A stretch of 27,970 nt of DNA from an uncultured Bacteroidales bacterium (GTDB lineage Bacteria; Bacteroidota; Bacteroidia; Bacteroidales; ML635J-15). Every line of letters starts with the position of its first letter. The first letter of the stretch is position 1. Below, piece after piece: positions 14,719 through 25,100 of this stretch. The position numbers and the translations under genes were made by a program. Under the pieces are notes generated by a model. The model saw only the letters and a program-made list of their open reading frames with translations, had not been told where the DNA came from and searched no databases. Where the stretch lies: contig CAJOEG010000010.1 of assembly GCA_905233405.1 (NCBI GenBank), positions 1-27,970 on the forward strand, given 5' to 3'.

Positions 14719-15252
14719 TTACGACATTTTTAGAACACTGTTTATTTCTTCGTACTTCTTTATTAAATCCTCAAGGTTTTCGCGACAGACGAATGAGCCG
14801 CCATTCTTTATTAAGTCCAGCATATGTTGTTCTTGTTCAGAAAGTTGAGTCTTGCCTTTTTTGGCTTTGCGCAAGATTGGATTGGCAACCATCTTGAACA
14901 TCATCTTGTAGAAGCCTTTAAGCTTTTCGCGGTGCAAACCGCCCTGCAGATAATAAAAAGGTACATCAATGTTATTTTGCTGAGCAAGGACAAAAGCATA
15001 CTTGTCGCTCATTGGTGTCATACCTACAGCAGCAATTATCATCGGATTATACTTCAACCTCGCCATTCTCAAGCCATTAATCTTGCCAGCACAAACCCAA
15101 CCAAGGAAAATCACGGCTTCGCGGTCGTCGAAAATCATTGAGTTGTCAATCACAGGAATGGCAGGAACATTTATTATGCTCGACAGCAATTCGGCATATT
15201 CCTTTGTGAAACCTGTGTTCGATTCGTAAACTATCGCTTTTATTTCTGCCAT
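14719..15252 (-). CDS. Flavodoxin-like protein
   Basis: A 177-residue protein with an N-terminal flavodoxin fold: IKAIVYESNTGFTKEYA (4-20) is the beta1 strand and the FMN phosphate loop (SNTGFT), followed by DREAVIFLGWVCAGKINGL. The C-terminal half is helical and basic (MMFKMVANPILRKAKKGKT). It may carry electrons via FMN, but no partner is evident. Its start overlaps the methyltransferase gene by 13 nt, so it is translated from the same operon. The family call is from the fold pattern (flavodoxin_5-like). Confidence 0.8.
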   Translation of the reverse strand: MAEIKAIVYESNTGFTKEYAELLSSIINVPAIPVIDNSMIFDDREAVIFLGWVCAGKINGLRMARLKYNPMIIAAVGMTPMSDKYAFVLAQQNNIDVPFYYLQGGLHREKLKGFYKMMFKMVANPILRKAKKGKTQLSEQEQHMLDLIKNGGSFVCRENLEDLIKKYEEINSVLKMS

Positions 15253-16406
15253 TTTGTTTCGATGTAGTGCTGGTTAATACCAAAGAACGATTTGAGTGCT
15301 TCCAGTTGTGAAAGAATCTTTTGCTTCTGCTCGTCGGAAACGGTCGATTTTGTGGCTATTATCATCACATTCTTGTGAGTATGGGCATCAGAAATGAACT
15401 CTACAACTTTTGTTTTGTAGCCGAAATACTGTAGGAAAAGGACCCTTATGCTGTCGGTTACGAGTTCGGCCTGACGTTCCATAAAAATTCCGTGGCGAAG
15501 TATCGGCGACAGAATTTCATTGGGTTCTCCGCTTTCCATTTCGTTACGTATCTGGTGCTGACAGCATGGTGCTGCAACAATTATCTGTGCGCCCGCATAA
15601 ACACCTTTTGCAAGCGCATCGTCGGTGGCGGTATTGCAGGCGTGGAGAGCAATGAGCATATCGAGTTTGTCGGCGTTGTAGCTGTCGATTGCGCTCTCGG
15701 CAAAATGCAGTCCATCAAACCCAGACTCCTTTGCAAACTTGTTGCAAAGTTCCACCATGTCGTGGCGGATTTCCACGCCAGTTACATTAGCCTTGCATTT
15801 CAGCGTATTGACAAGGTAGTCGTATAGCGCAAAAGTGAGGTAACCCTTACCGCTTCCCATGTCGGCGACTGTTATGGTTCGGTCGGTGGGAAGCGTATCG
15901 ATATGACTGCTAAGTATTTCGATGTAGTGAGTAATTTGCTTGAACTTGTCCTGCGACTTGGGATTTACATTGCCGTTGGCATCGGTAATTCCGAGCAGAT
16001 GGAGATATTTCTTGCCATCGGAAGCCTCAAGTTTGCGGTTTTTGTTGCGGTCGTGGCTAAGCGAAGGCAGTTCTGTTATGCTGGCATTCTGCTCCTTGAC
16101 TTTGAAATGGCTGCCATTGTGCTGCAAAACGAAGTCGCCTGCAATAGTGAACAAAGTTGCAAATCGAAATTCGTCGGCAATATGCTTGCGTATGTTTTCA
16201 ATGCCCTCATCAATGGCATAATTCTTCACTATGTCGCGCTTCTGGTAGCGGTAGGTGAAACTGAGCTTGCGCTCGCACTTGATTTCCACCTGTTTCACAT
16301 AGATATTATGCACCTCGGCATCCTTCTGCACTGGCGACGACAAGGTAATCTTGACGAAGGTATTCGCTTCAAGGCTTTTGCTAATAAGGCTGATAAATTC
16401 TTCCAT
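15240..16406 (-). CDS. SAM-dependent methyltransferase (Methyltransf_32-like)
   Basis: A 388-residue protein. The N-terminal 150 residues form an uncharacterised domain. The C-terminal Rossmann methyltransferase has motif I DMGSGKGYL (182-190), motif II GVEIR (210-214), ALHACNTATDDAL (253-265) and APCCQHQI (279-286). This combination is typical of the Methyltransf_32 group, which includes eukaryotic METTL25/RRNAD1-like proteins. The substrate is unknown; RNA or protein is possible. The gene starts 15 nt after the acyl-CoA ligase stop and overlaps the flavodoxin-like gene by 13 nt. Confidence 0.82.
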   Translation of the reverse strand: MEEFISLISKSLEANTFVKITLSSPVQKDAEVHNIYVKQVEIKCERKLSFTYRYQKRDIVKNYAIDEGIENIRKHIADEFRFATLFTIAGDFVLQHNGSHFKVKEQNASITELPSLSHDRNKNRKLEASDGKKYLHLLGITDANGNVNPKSQDKFKQITHYIEILSSHIDTLPTDRTITVADMGSGKGYLTFALYDYLVNTLKCKANVTGVEIRHDMVELCNKFAKESGFDGLHFAESAIDSYNADKLDMLIALHACNTATDDALAKGVYAGAQIIVAAPCCQHQIRNEMESGEPNEILSPILRHGIFMERQAELVTDSIRVLFLQYFGYKTKVVEFISDAHTHKNVMIIATKSTVSDEQKQKILSQLEALKSFFGINQHYIETKWQK

Positions 16407-16421
16407 TCTGAGCGACCATTA

Positions 16422-18314
16422 TTAGTGCTGCTTTGAGCTGCCAATATTCACAAGTTTCTTCATACTATCGGTGATTTTTCCGATTATTGGGTTGACAGGT
16501 CCCTGCTGTTGCTGTTCGTCCTGATGCATATAAATCTCATCAATTACCGAAGCATATTTCTCCTTTATGACGTTACGCTTGAGCTTGAGAGTTGGTGACA
16601 ATTCTCCAGTTTCCTGCGACCATTCCTCGCAAACAAGGCGGAAACGCTTGATGCATTCGTATTCGCTCAGTGTGGAATTCAACTGGTCGATTTCGGCCTG
16701 ATATTTCTTGATTACATTGGGGTCGTTTATGAGTTCAACATTGTCGCGGTAGTGAATCTTGTGCTTCGAAGCGTAGAAATGCAAATAGTTGAAGTCGGGC
16801 GAAATGAGTGCGCTGGCAAACTTTTCGTTTTCTCCGATAATCATTACCTGTTCCACAAAGTTGGAGTTCTTGAGCTTGTTCTCAATAACCTGCGGAGCAA
16901 TGTACTTTCCGTTCGACATCTTGAAGATTTCCTTCTTGCGGTCGGTGATTTTCAAGAATTTACCATCGACAAGTTCGCCGATGTCGCCAGTGTGGAACCA
17001 TCCGTCCTCGTCGATTACCTGACGGGTAGCCTCCTCGTTGTTGTAGTATCCCTTCATAATGTTCGGACCTTTGGCAAGAATTTCGCCGTCGTCATCGATT
17101 TTTACGGTAACGCCTTCGAGAACAGGACCTACGGTTCCAAGCATCGACTTGTCCCAAGCCGGCCAGTTTACAGCAATTACTGGAGAAGTCTCGGTAAGAC
17201 CATAGCCTTCGCAAATCTTAAGTCCTGCTGCAGCAAACAACTTGGAAATGTGCAGACTAAGCGAAGAACCACCAGCCACAATCACTATGATGTTGCCTCC
17301 AAATGCTTCCTGCCATTTCTTGAAAACAAGCTTGCGTGCAATGTTGAGACGGAACCTGTAGAATGCCGAGTTGTTGTTGCGTACATCGAACTTGCTGCCA
17401 ACCTTAAGCGACCAGTTGAAGATGTGCTTCTTGAAAGGCGTCATGTCCTTGCCCATCGACACAATCTTGTCGTAGAACTTTTCGGCTACACGTGGCACCA
17501 TATTGAAAATGTGCGGCTTAACATCCTGAACATCACGCATGATTGTACCAAGGCTTTCGGCGTAATAAATCGAAATACCCTTTATCTGGAATGCGTAGTT
17601 CATCATTCGCTCATAGATGTGGCACAACGGCAGGAAACTTACGGCTCTCTGCTTGTAAACTGCAGGAATAACAGGTCTTACACCGTATGAATTTGACAAT
17701 ATGTTCTTGTGCGAAAGCATTACGCCCTTTGGATTGCCTGTGGTTCCAGATGTGTAAACGAGCGAAAATACATCGTCCTCGCTGATTTCCTTTTTCCTCT
17801 CTTCGATGAGTTTCCTGAGCTCAGCCTCCCTGCTTCTGCTGTCAATCATTAAGGTTGTCCAGTTGTCGGCATCGGGAACGTCGGTAAATGTAAAAATACG
17901 AGGTTTATCTTCAAGGTTCTCAACAACCTGCTTAACTTTGGCATAAAGCTTTGCATTTGACACGAAGACCATCTTTGCTCCGCAGTCGCGCATAATGAAC
18001 TCGAGTTCATTGTTGTTGAGGGTAGGATAAATCGGCACATGTACCAAGCCTGCCATAGCGATTGCCATATCGAGAATATTCCAATGCGGCAAGTTTTGCG
18101 AAATGCTAATGATTTTGTCACCTTTCTGCATTCCGGCATCTATGAGCGAACAAGCACACATGTACGAATACCTTCTGTAGTCGGCTGGGGTGTATTTTAT
18201 CCATTCGCCCTTGTCCTTGTGAGCAAATGCAACATCAAGGTCGGAGTGTTCGTTGCGGTAGATGTCGAGGATGTCGAAAACCCTCGTTGCTTTTGTTTCT
18301 TCTACTTTTTCCAT
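16422..18314 (-). CDS. Long-chain fatty-acid--CoA ligase (AMP-binding family)
   Basis: The enzyme activates fatty acids to acyl-CoA via an acyl-adenylate (cytoplasmic face of the membrane). The 630-residue protein shows the full ANL-superfamily set: P-loop YTSGTTGNPKG (187-197), GYGLTETSP (370-378), HTGDIG (441-446), the hinge ITDRKKE (456-462) and the C-terminal catalytic Lys region NGK. Length and order match the FAA1/FadD15 type. The start overlaps the outer-membrane-like gene by 13 nt. A link with the thioesterase at 75-875 is possible (free fatty acids reactivated), but the genes are 15 kb apart. Confidence 0.93.
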   Translation of the reverse strand: MEKVEETKATRVFDILDIYRNEHSDLDVAFAHKDKGEWIKYTPADYRRYSYMCACSLIDAGMQKGDKIISISQNLPHWNILDMAIAMAGLVHVPIYPTLNNNELEFIMRDCGAKMVFVSNAKLYAKVKQVVENLEDKPRIFTFTDVPDADNWTTLMIDSRSREAELRKLIEERKKEISEDDVFSLVYTSGTTGNPKGVMLSHKNILSNSYGVRPVIPAVYKQRAVSFLPLCHIYERMMNYAFQIKGISIYYAESLGTIMRDVQDVKPHIFNMVPRVAEKFYDKIVSMGKDMTPFKKHIFNWSLKVGSKFDVRNNNSAFYRFRLNIARKLVFKKWQEAFGGNIIVIVAGGSSLSLHISKLFAAAGLKICEGYGLTETSPVIAVNWPAWDKSMLGTVGPVLEGVTVKIDDDGEILAKGPNIMKGYYNNEEATRQVIDEDGWFHTGDIGELVDGKFLKITDRKKEIFKMSNGKYIAPQVIENKLKNSNFVEQVMIIGENEKFASALISPDFNYLHFYASKHKIHYRDNVELINDPNVIKKYQAEIDQLNSTLSEYECIKRFRLVCEEWSQETGELSPTLKLKRNVIKEKYASVIDEIYMHQDEQQQQGPVNPIIGKITDSMKKLVNIGSSKQH

Positions 18315-18955
18315 TTATTATTTGTTTTTGTGAACGGGCAGCTTCCGCACTTTATCGGGTGCTTTATTATGGAAGACAGCCAATATCTGTATCCTATTGT
18401 AAAGTTAAATGTTTTCTTCTGGTATCCGTATGTTATGTTGAACATTAGGTCGCTCTTGTCGTTGAGAAAGATGGCGTACTCGAGGTCGGCCAAGAATCCC
18501 ACTGAATATTCCCAACTGCCGTTCTGCGCCCATCCGCGTTCTGCCTGATAGTTGGGTACAGTTCCCCAGCATTCGTGACCGTACAGCATAAGTCCCGCAC
18601 CGAAGCTTAACGAATTGCGGTATACTTGGAACATCCTCACCTTCAGTCCTGCCTGCAGGAAAAGTCCAGGCTTCGACATTGCGTCGCTCAAACCACCGAA
18701 ATGTGCCCTAAAACAAAGTATATCGCTTACAAGGTAAGTTTCAACTCCGAAAATCACGCAAGGTTCAAGCACAAATGTGGCATTAGCATCAATCTTGTTT
18801 TCGTAAAGTTTTTTATTTGGTTCGTTAAAGAAATGAAAGCCGATAGGCGAAATTTTTAGTTGCAAGGTTGTCTGACTGTAACCTCTGCTTGTGGTAAATA
18901 CAAGTAAAATGGTGGTTACAGCCAACATGGTACAATATGAAATTCTTTTAATCAT
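18302..18955 (-). CDS. Outer-membrane beta-barrel-like protein
   Basis: A 217-residue exported protein of unknown family. The signal peptide ends near GYSQ (about 25-28). The rest alternates short hydrophobic, aromatic-rich strands with polar turns (for example LQLKISPIGFHFF, FLQAGLKVRMFQVY, SLSFGAGLMLYG, LMFNITYGYQKKTFNFTIGYRYW), the usual look of a small outer-membrane barrel. The last 20 residues are basic and contain two Cys (KCGSCPF). The gene leads a four-gene minus-strand operon and overlaps the acyl-CoA ligase by 13 nt; a fatty-acid uptake role is only guilt by association. Confidence 0.6.
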   Translation of the reverse strand: MIKRISYCTMLAVTTILLVFTTSRGYSQTTLQLKISPIGFHFFNEPNKKLYENKIDANATFVLEPCVIFGVETYLVSDILCFRAHFGGLSDAMSKPGLFLQAGLKVRMFQVYRNSLSFGAGLMLYGHECWGTVPNYQAERGWAQNGSWEYSVGFLADLEYAIFLNDKSDLMFNITYGYQKKTFNFTIGYRYWLSSIIKHPIKCGSCPFTKTNNKWKK

Positions 18956-18984
18956 AAAGAATTTTACTTCGATATAATAACTTG

Positions 18985-18992
18985 CAAAGTTA
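18985..18992 (-). promoter_or_regulatory. -7 element of the outer-membrane / acyl-CoA ligase operon
   Basis: On the minus strand TAACTTTG followed by C fits TAnnTTTG and lies 29 nt before the ATG at 18955. No TTTG at a proper -33 distance is found. Confidence 0.45.
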
Positions 18993-19084
18993 AATTTTAT
19001 TTTGTTATGGTACTAATCTTTTACAAAATACGCACGGCTGCAGATTCAAGATGTGTAGTTATAAAAAATTAGTCCATAAGCGAG

Positions 19085-19125
19085 GTCACATGAAATTATT
19101 CTACGTGAGCTAAATATTATGTGAC
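19085..19125. repeat. Inverted repeat GTCACAT / ATGTGAC in the gap after the M16 gene
   Basis: GTCACAT (19085-19091) and ATGTGAC (19119-19125) are perfect 7-bp arms with a 27-nt loop. There is no T-run, so it is not an obvious terminator. Meaning unknown. Confidence 0.3.
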
Positions 19126-19160
19126 AATTTTAGGACACAATATTGATTTTTCTTGTACTG

Positions 19161-19191
19161 AAAAAAATGGGCATTGCAGTGCAACGCCCAT
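19161..19191 (-). terminator. Intrinsic terminator after the M16 peptidase gene
   Basis: On the minus strand ATGGGC-G-TTGC pairs with GCAA-T-GCCCAT (11-bp stem with one G-T wobble, 3-nt loop), followed by seven T. The wobble becomes an A-C mismatch on the other strand, so the structure is built for minus-strand transcripts. It lies 23 nt beyond the stop codon of the C-terminal M16 fragment, showing that the transcription unit originally covered the whole 19214-22124 gene. Confidence 0.85.
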
Positions 19192-19213
19192 TTTATTCTG
19201 AATAAATTTCTGA

Positions 19214-22124
19214 TTAGTAGTTGAAAACTTCGTCAACAGTAAGTTCCTTTACGTCGCCGTAGTTCTTGAGCAGGTTGAAGTCAACCTTTTCCTTTGGACC
19301 AACAATCATGATGTCGTAGGTCTTGCCCTGAATGTGCTCGTTGAAGAACTTGGTTGCGTCTTCGAGGGTGAAGTTCTTAACTGCATCGTAAACTTCCTTG
19401 CGGTAGTCGTTTTCGATTCCGCGTTCCTTGTTTGCAAGGTATTCTTTCGGTGTTAATCTGGCTGATAATTGCCTGACGGCTAGTCTCGAACGATTCAGGC
19501 GACTGCTTGAGTTCACTCATGAGGTCTCCAAGAGCTTCAAGTGCTTCCTTCATCTTGTCGGGCTGAGTGCTGAGGTAGCCGATTACGTAATTCGACTTGT
19601 CGGTCTTGTGTGCCTGGCTGTAACCAGCGTAGCAACCGTAAGCCAAACTCTTTGCTTCACGGATTTCCTGGAATACTATGCTCGACATCGAACCACCGTA
19701 GTATTCGTTGAACATTGTTGAAATTGGCATCAACGACTTGTCGAACTTAACATCTTTAGATACCAATTCGATGAAGACTTGTGTCATAGGATAATCAACA
19801 AAGAGAACCTGTGGCTTGTCGTAGTCGCGTTCTACAAATTCCTTTGCTTCAGGATAGTCCTTGTAGTTGCCCGAAACATTGTGGTTAGCCTTGATAAGTT
19901 CGGCAACCTTGTCCATTTCACGCGGACCATAGTAGAATATCTGGTGCTTGTAGTTGAGCATATCCTTTATGATATTGGTAAGCTCTTCGGGGTCGATAGC
20001 CTTGAGTTCTTCCTCGCTGAGGTTGTTGGTGAAGCGCGATTCCTCGCCGTACTGCGAACGTGATACAAGTCCGCTGAGGATGGTGTTCTTGTTGAGCTTT
20101 GCATTTGAACGTCCCTTGAGGATGCTGTTTACATACTCGTCGTAAACTTCCTTGTCGGGCTTAACGTTTGCAAGGATTTCTTCCATGAGTTTCATTGCAG
20201 TTTCAAGGTTCTCGTCGAGACCGCTTACATAAACATAGCATCTGTCGGCACCACTGCTTACGTAGAATTTGCATCCAAGACGATACCATTCCTTAGCCAA
20301 GTCTTCAACGGTCTTGTCAGTTGTGCCAAGGTAATCCAAATAGTCAACTGCAAGAGCAAGCTTCTTATCGTTGTCCTTACCCATATCGAGGATATAGTAC
20401 AATGAGAAGAGTTCGTTTGATTCGTTCTTAATGTAGCTCATCGGCAGATTAGTTGCAAGGTCGGCAGTCTGGATTTTTGCCTTGTAGTCAACAAATTCGG
20501 GGCTTATAGCAGCTGGTTCTTCCTTCTTGAGTTCGGTTACGAATGTCGATTCGCTAGTGCGGTCAATGTCGAGCTGAGTAATAGCTGGCTTGTCAACGTG
20601 CATTACGTTGTCGGGGTCACCAATGCGCTTGTATGCAACAAGATAGTTGTCCTTGAAGAATTCGTTTGCGAACTTCACGAGTTCGTCCTTGGTCATCTTT
20701 TCATAGTTCTCGATGTCGAAGATTTCTTCTTCCCAAGGAGTCTGCGAGATGAAAGCGTCAACAAACGAATATGCAATTGCATTACCTTCAATCTGCTTAA
20801 TCTGGGCGAGTTTCATTTCGTTTACAATAGCTTCGAGCAACCAGTCTTCGAATTCACCCTTCTTAACTTTTTCAACTTCAGCCATAAGCAAGTCCTTAAC
20901 CTCTTCGAGGCTCTGACCTTCGCGCGGCATACCAACCATCTCGAACATTCCGTAGTCGTTGAGTGCATAACCGTATGCGTATGCTCCCATAACCTTCTGT
21001 GCGGTATTGAGGTCGAGGTCCATAAGACCAGCATTGCCGTTGTAAAGTATCTGACCAATCATAGACAAATACTTGGATTCCTGCGACTTGTTACCCTGCG
21101 AACGCCATACAACGCATACATTCTCGGGTTCTGGTCCGTGGAGTTCAATTTCGTCAACTGCGGTACGTTCTTCTTCGGGAGTGTAGGTGAATTCTGGTAC
21201 GTTCGGGTTCTTTTCCATTTTGCCCCAGTACTTGTCGATAGTCTTGATAGTTTCTTCAAAATCGAGGTCACCCGACATACAAATTGCCATGTTGTTAGGA
21301 ACATAGTAGTTTGCCTTGAACTTCATTACGTTTGCCATCGAGGGGTTTTTCAAGTGTTCGCCCTTACCGATAACAGCGGTTCCATACGGGTGATTCTTGA
21401 AGAGAGTTGCAAAGATAGTGTTGCTGAGTCTGCGTCCGTCGCGGTCCTGATTCATGTTGAACTCTTCGAAGATGGTGTCAAGTTCGGTATGGAAGAGACG
21501 GAGAACGAGGTTTGCAAATCTGTCGCTTTCAACCTTTGCCCAGCGGTCGATTTCGTTAGAAGGAATTTCGTTTACATAAACTGTTTCTTCGTAGGATGTC
21601 CATGCGTTTGTTCCAGTAGCACCGAGAATCGAGCAAATCTTGTCGTACTCGTTAGCAATTGCGTACTTCGATGCTTCTTGCGAAAGGCTGTCAATCTGAG
21701 CGTAGATAGCGGCTTTCTTTTCCGGGTCGGTTTCGGCGGCGTGTTCTTCAAACTTGTCGCTGATAGCCTGGATGAGAACGCTTTCCTTTTCCCAGTCCTT
21801 GGTTCCAATCTTGTCGGTACCCTTGAACATCATGTGCTCGAAGTAGTGGGCAAGACCGGTAGTTTCGCGCGGGTCGTTCTTTGCACCGACTCTTACTGCG
21901 ATGTAGGTTTGTATTCTCGGCTCGTCCTTGTTTACTGCAAGGTAAATTTTCAAACCGTTGTCCAATGTGTAGATTCTTGTGCCCGATGGGTCGTTTTCTA
22001 CATATTCGTAGCTGTAACCGTTTGCGTCCTTGGCTGTCTTGGTTTCGTGTCCGTTGTTAGCCGACTTCTTGCAACCTGTCATTACAAGTGCGAATACTAC
22101 TAATACTAATGCTAATTGTCTCAT
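19214..22124 (-). pseudogene. M16-family zinc peptidase lipoprotein, reading frame broken near the 3' end
   Basis: The main frame (19377-22124, 915 codons) has a lipoprotein signal (VMTGC, Cys18), the inverted zincin motif HYFEH (93-97) with downstream Glu near 214-221 (ELDTIFEE), and the second, inactive M16 domain. After NTERI (residue 895) it continues for 20 foreign residues and stops. The natural C terminus (YLANKERGIENDYRKEV ... VDEVFNY, 75 residues) continues in another frame to 19214, followed by a terminator. Comparing both sides with M16 proteins I remember, about eight residues between NTERI and YLAN are missing, so the lesion at 19437-19450 looks like a small deletion of non-triplet length and not a one-base slip. 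The product may still fold, as both M16 domains are almost complete. Confidence 0.8.
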
Positions 22125-22156
22125 ATATTTTGATTAATTTTTCCTCATAATTAAAG

Positions 22157-22184
22157 AAAAAAGGCTGTAGTTACAGCCTTTTTT
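22157..22184 (-). terminator. Terminator between secDF and the M16 gene
   Basis: AAAAAAGGCTG (22157-22167) pairs with CAGCCTTTTTT (22174-22184) around a 6-nt loop, giving an A/T-flanked symmetrical hairpin. It starts 15 nt past the secDF stop and should end that transcript; the M16 gene then needs its own promoter in the 33 bp that remain or relies on readthrough. Confidence 0.85.
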
Positions 22185-22198
22185 CAAATATCTTTATA

Positions 22199-25100
22199 TT
22201 ACTTTGTTTCTTCACCTTTCTTCTTGCCAACGCCGAAGAGATAAGCCATCGGGGAGGCGATGAAGATTGATGAGTAGGTACCTACGATGACACCGATGAG
22301 CAATGCGAAGCAGAAGCCTCTGATTGATTCACCGCCGAAGATGAATATTGCGAGCAATACCACCAAGGTTGTCATTGAGGTGTTGATTGTACGGCCAACT
22401 GTACTATTTACTGCCGAGTTGATAACCGACTTCCGGTCACGGTTTGGATAGAGTCCTGTATATTCCCTGATACGGTCGAAGATAACCACGGTATCGTTAA
22501 TTGAGTAACCTACGATTGTCAAGATTGCTGCGATGAATGCCTGGTCGATTTCCATGTTGAACGGCATTACTGCGTAGAGCAACGAGAAAAGACCGAGGGT
22601 TATCAAAACGTCGTGTACCAAAGCGATAGTTGCACCAAGTGAGTACTGCCACTTGCGGAACCTGAGGAGGATGTAGAGGAACATTACCACAAGTCCGAGA
22701 AGAATAGCGACAGATGATTTAGTCTTGATATCGTCGGCAACTGTAGGTCCTACAACCTGCGATGTCTGGCGGTATTCTTCGAAGAATGTCCTTTCGTCAA
22801 CGCCTTCCGGGAGGAACTTGCCGTTCTTCAAGCCTTCATACAATAAGTTGTCGGCTTCTTCGCCAGCAGCCTTGTCCTTTATCTGGTCAATCTTGTACTG
22901 GGTTGTAATCTTAACTTGGTTAGCATCACCGAAAGTCTTTACAACCGGACGGTCACCATAAACGCCTTCGAGAGCATTGGCAACTTCTTCGGGAACAACA
23001 TTGTTTTCGAACTTAACAACATAGTTGCGACCACCTGTGAAGTCGATACCCTGCTTCAAGCCTAAAGTACACAACGATATGATACCAACTACTATCAATG
23101 CTCCAGAAATGATGAATGCAATCTTGCTGCCCTTCAAGAAATCGAAGTGCAAATTAGTGAATGCATTGCTTGTGAGCTTGTTGCCAACAGTAATCTTTCT
23201 TTCCTTGTCGAGCATCTTGGTGAAGATGATACGGGTGATGAAGATTGCTGTGAACAACGAAGTAAGGATACCTATAATAAGTGTAGTTGCGAAACCTCTA
23301 ACTGGACCAACACCGAAGTAAGCAAGAACTATACCTATAAGAATAGTAGTGATGTTGGAGTCGAGGATTGCCGAATAAGCATTCTTGTAACCGTCTGCCA
23401 CAGCCGACTTAATCATCTTGCCGCTTCTTATTTCTTCGCGGATACGCTCGTAAATAAGAACGTTAGCATCGACCGACATACCTATAGTAAGTACCATACC
23501 GGCGATACCCGGGAGAGTAAGCACTGCACCAAGCGATGCCATAACACCGAAGATGAGGAAGAGGTTGCAAATCAAAGCGACGTCGGCAACGATACCAGCC
23601 TTGTTGTAGTAGAAAATCATGTAGATAAGTACGAGGATGAAGGCGATGATGAACGAGTACATACCCGAGTCGATAGCCTTCTGACCAAGTGACGGACCAA
23701 CAACTTCCTTCGAGAGGATAACTGCCGGAGCTGTCATCTTACCAGCCTTGAGAACGTTTGCCAAGTCGGTAGCCTCTTCAAGTGTAAAGTTACCTGTAAT
23801 TTGTGAACGACCGCCCTTGATTTCATCGTTTACGGTAGGATACGAGTACACCGCATTATCAAGAACGATAGCTATTGAACGACCAACGTTTTCCTTTGTG
23901 ATTCTTGCCCACTGTGTAGAACCAGTGTTGTTCATTGCCATTGTAACTTCGGCGGTTGCGCTTGTCTGACCAAATTCCTGACGAGCATCGGTAACAACTT
24001 CACCATTAAGAGCTGCCTTTCCGTCCTTCGAAGCCTTGAGTGCTACAAGTTCGTAGTATCCCGGAGCTTCCTTGAGTTCCTTGAATCCCCAAGCGAATAC
24101 GAGGTCTTTCTTGAACAAACTCTTTATTTCCTTACGGTTGAGGTCTGCCATGATTGATTCCATATCGGCCTTCTTTGCAAAACCTACAACAGGACCGCCA
24201 ACTGTACGACCGCCAGCCTGCTGGAGCAGACGATTGAATATCGAATATTCGGCGTCGGCAGCGTTTGCTGTGGTTTCTTCAACATTGGTGCTGTCGGCAA
24301 CAACTGTAGTGTCGGCTTCTGCGATTGCTGGTTCAGCAACAGTGTCAACTTCTACATTTGCGTTACCTCTTGTAGCTTCGGCCTTCTTTGCGGCAACAAT
24401 TGCCTGGTCGGCAGCAATAAGAGAACTCTGGATTTCATTATAATTATAGGTTTCCCAGAATTCGAGAACAGCAGCCTGCTTCAAAAGTTTTTCAACACGT
24501 TCCGGATCCTTGATACCTGGAAGTTCGATGTGGAACACGCCCTTTACAGCAACGTCCTTCTGGATGTTAGGCTGAACAACGCCGAACTGGTCGATACGCT
24601 TATTGATAACGTCGTATGCATTACCGATAGCAGCATCGTATTCCTTTGTCAAATAATCGATTACTTCTTCGTCTGTCGAAGTTATCTGTATCTTGTCCTG
24701 ATTCTGCGATGTGGCGAACAAGTATGCCATTGCCGGCTTGTCGGGCATTTGAAATTCCTTGTAAGCCTTGCCGAAACTTTCAATGAAGTTGGTACCTGTC
24801 TGGTCTGAAGTCTGCTTTCCAGCCTGTTCGATAGCTGCCAAAAGTGCAGGGTCGTTGTTGTCCCTTGCCAGCGACAGCAGTACATCTTCTGCCGAAATTT
24901 CCAACGAAATGTTCATACCGCCCTTGAGGTCCAAACCCAAGTTAAGTTCTCTTTCCTTACAATCCTTATAGGTGTATTTCTTTATGAGCCTGTACACCAC
25001 CTGATTGTCAACTGAATCCAAGTACGCCTTTTTCTGCCTGTCAATCAACACGTTGCGGTCGGCGTCTGTAAGATTGCTGTAATTTCCGTTATCGACGTAT

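Noticed and set aside
16752..17690. 312-codon plus-strand frame opposite the acyl-CoA ligase
   Set aside because: Antisense shadow; the minus-strand protein has all AMP-ligase motifs here.
19430..19455. Programmed ribosomal frameshift joining the two M16 pieces
   Set aside because: No slippery heptamer of the X XXY YYZ type occurs at the junction, and residues appear to be missing, so a deletion is the better explanation.
20598..22103. Long open frame of 501 codons on the plus strand opposite the M16 gene
   Set aside because: It is the antisense shadow of a well-supported M16 peptidase frame; the translation is Val/Cys/Phe-rich without domain logic.
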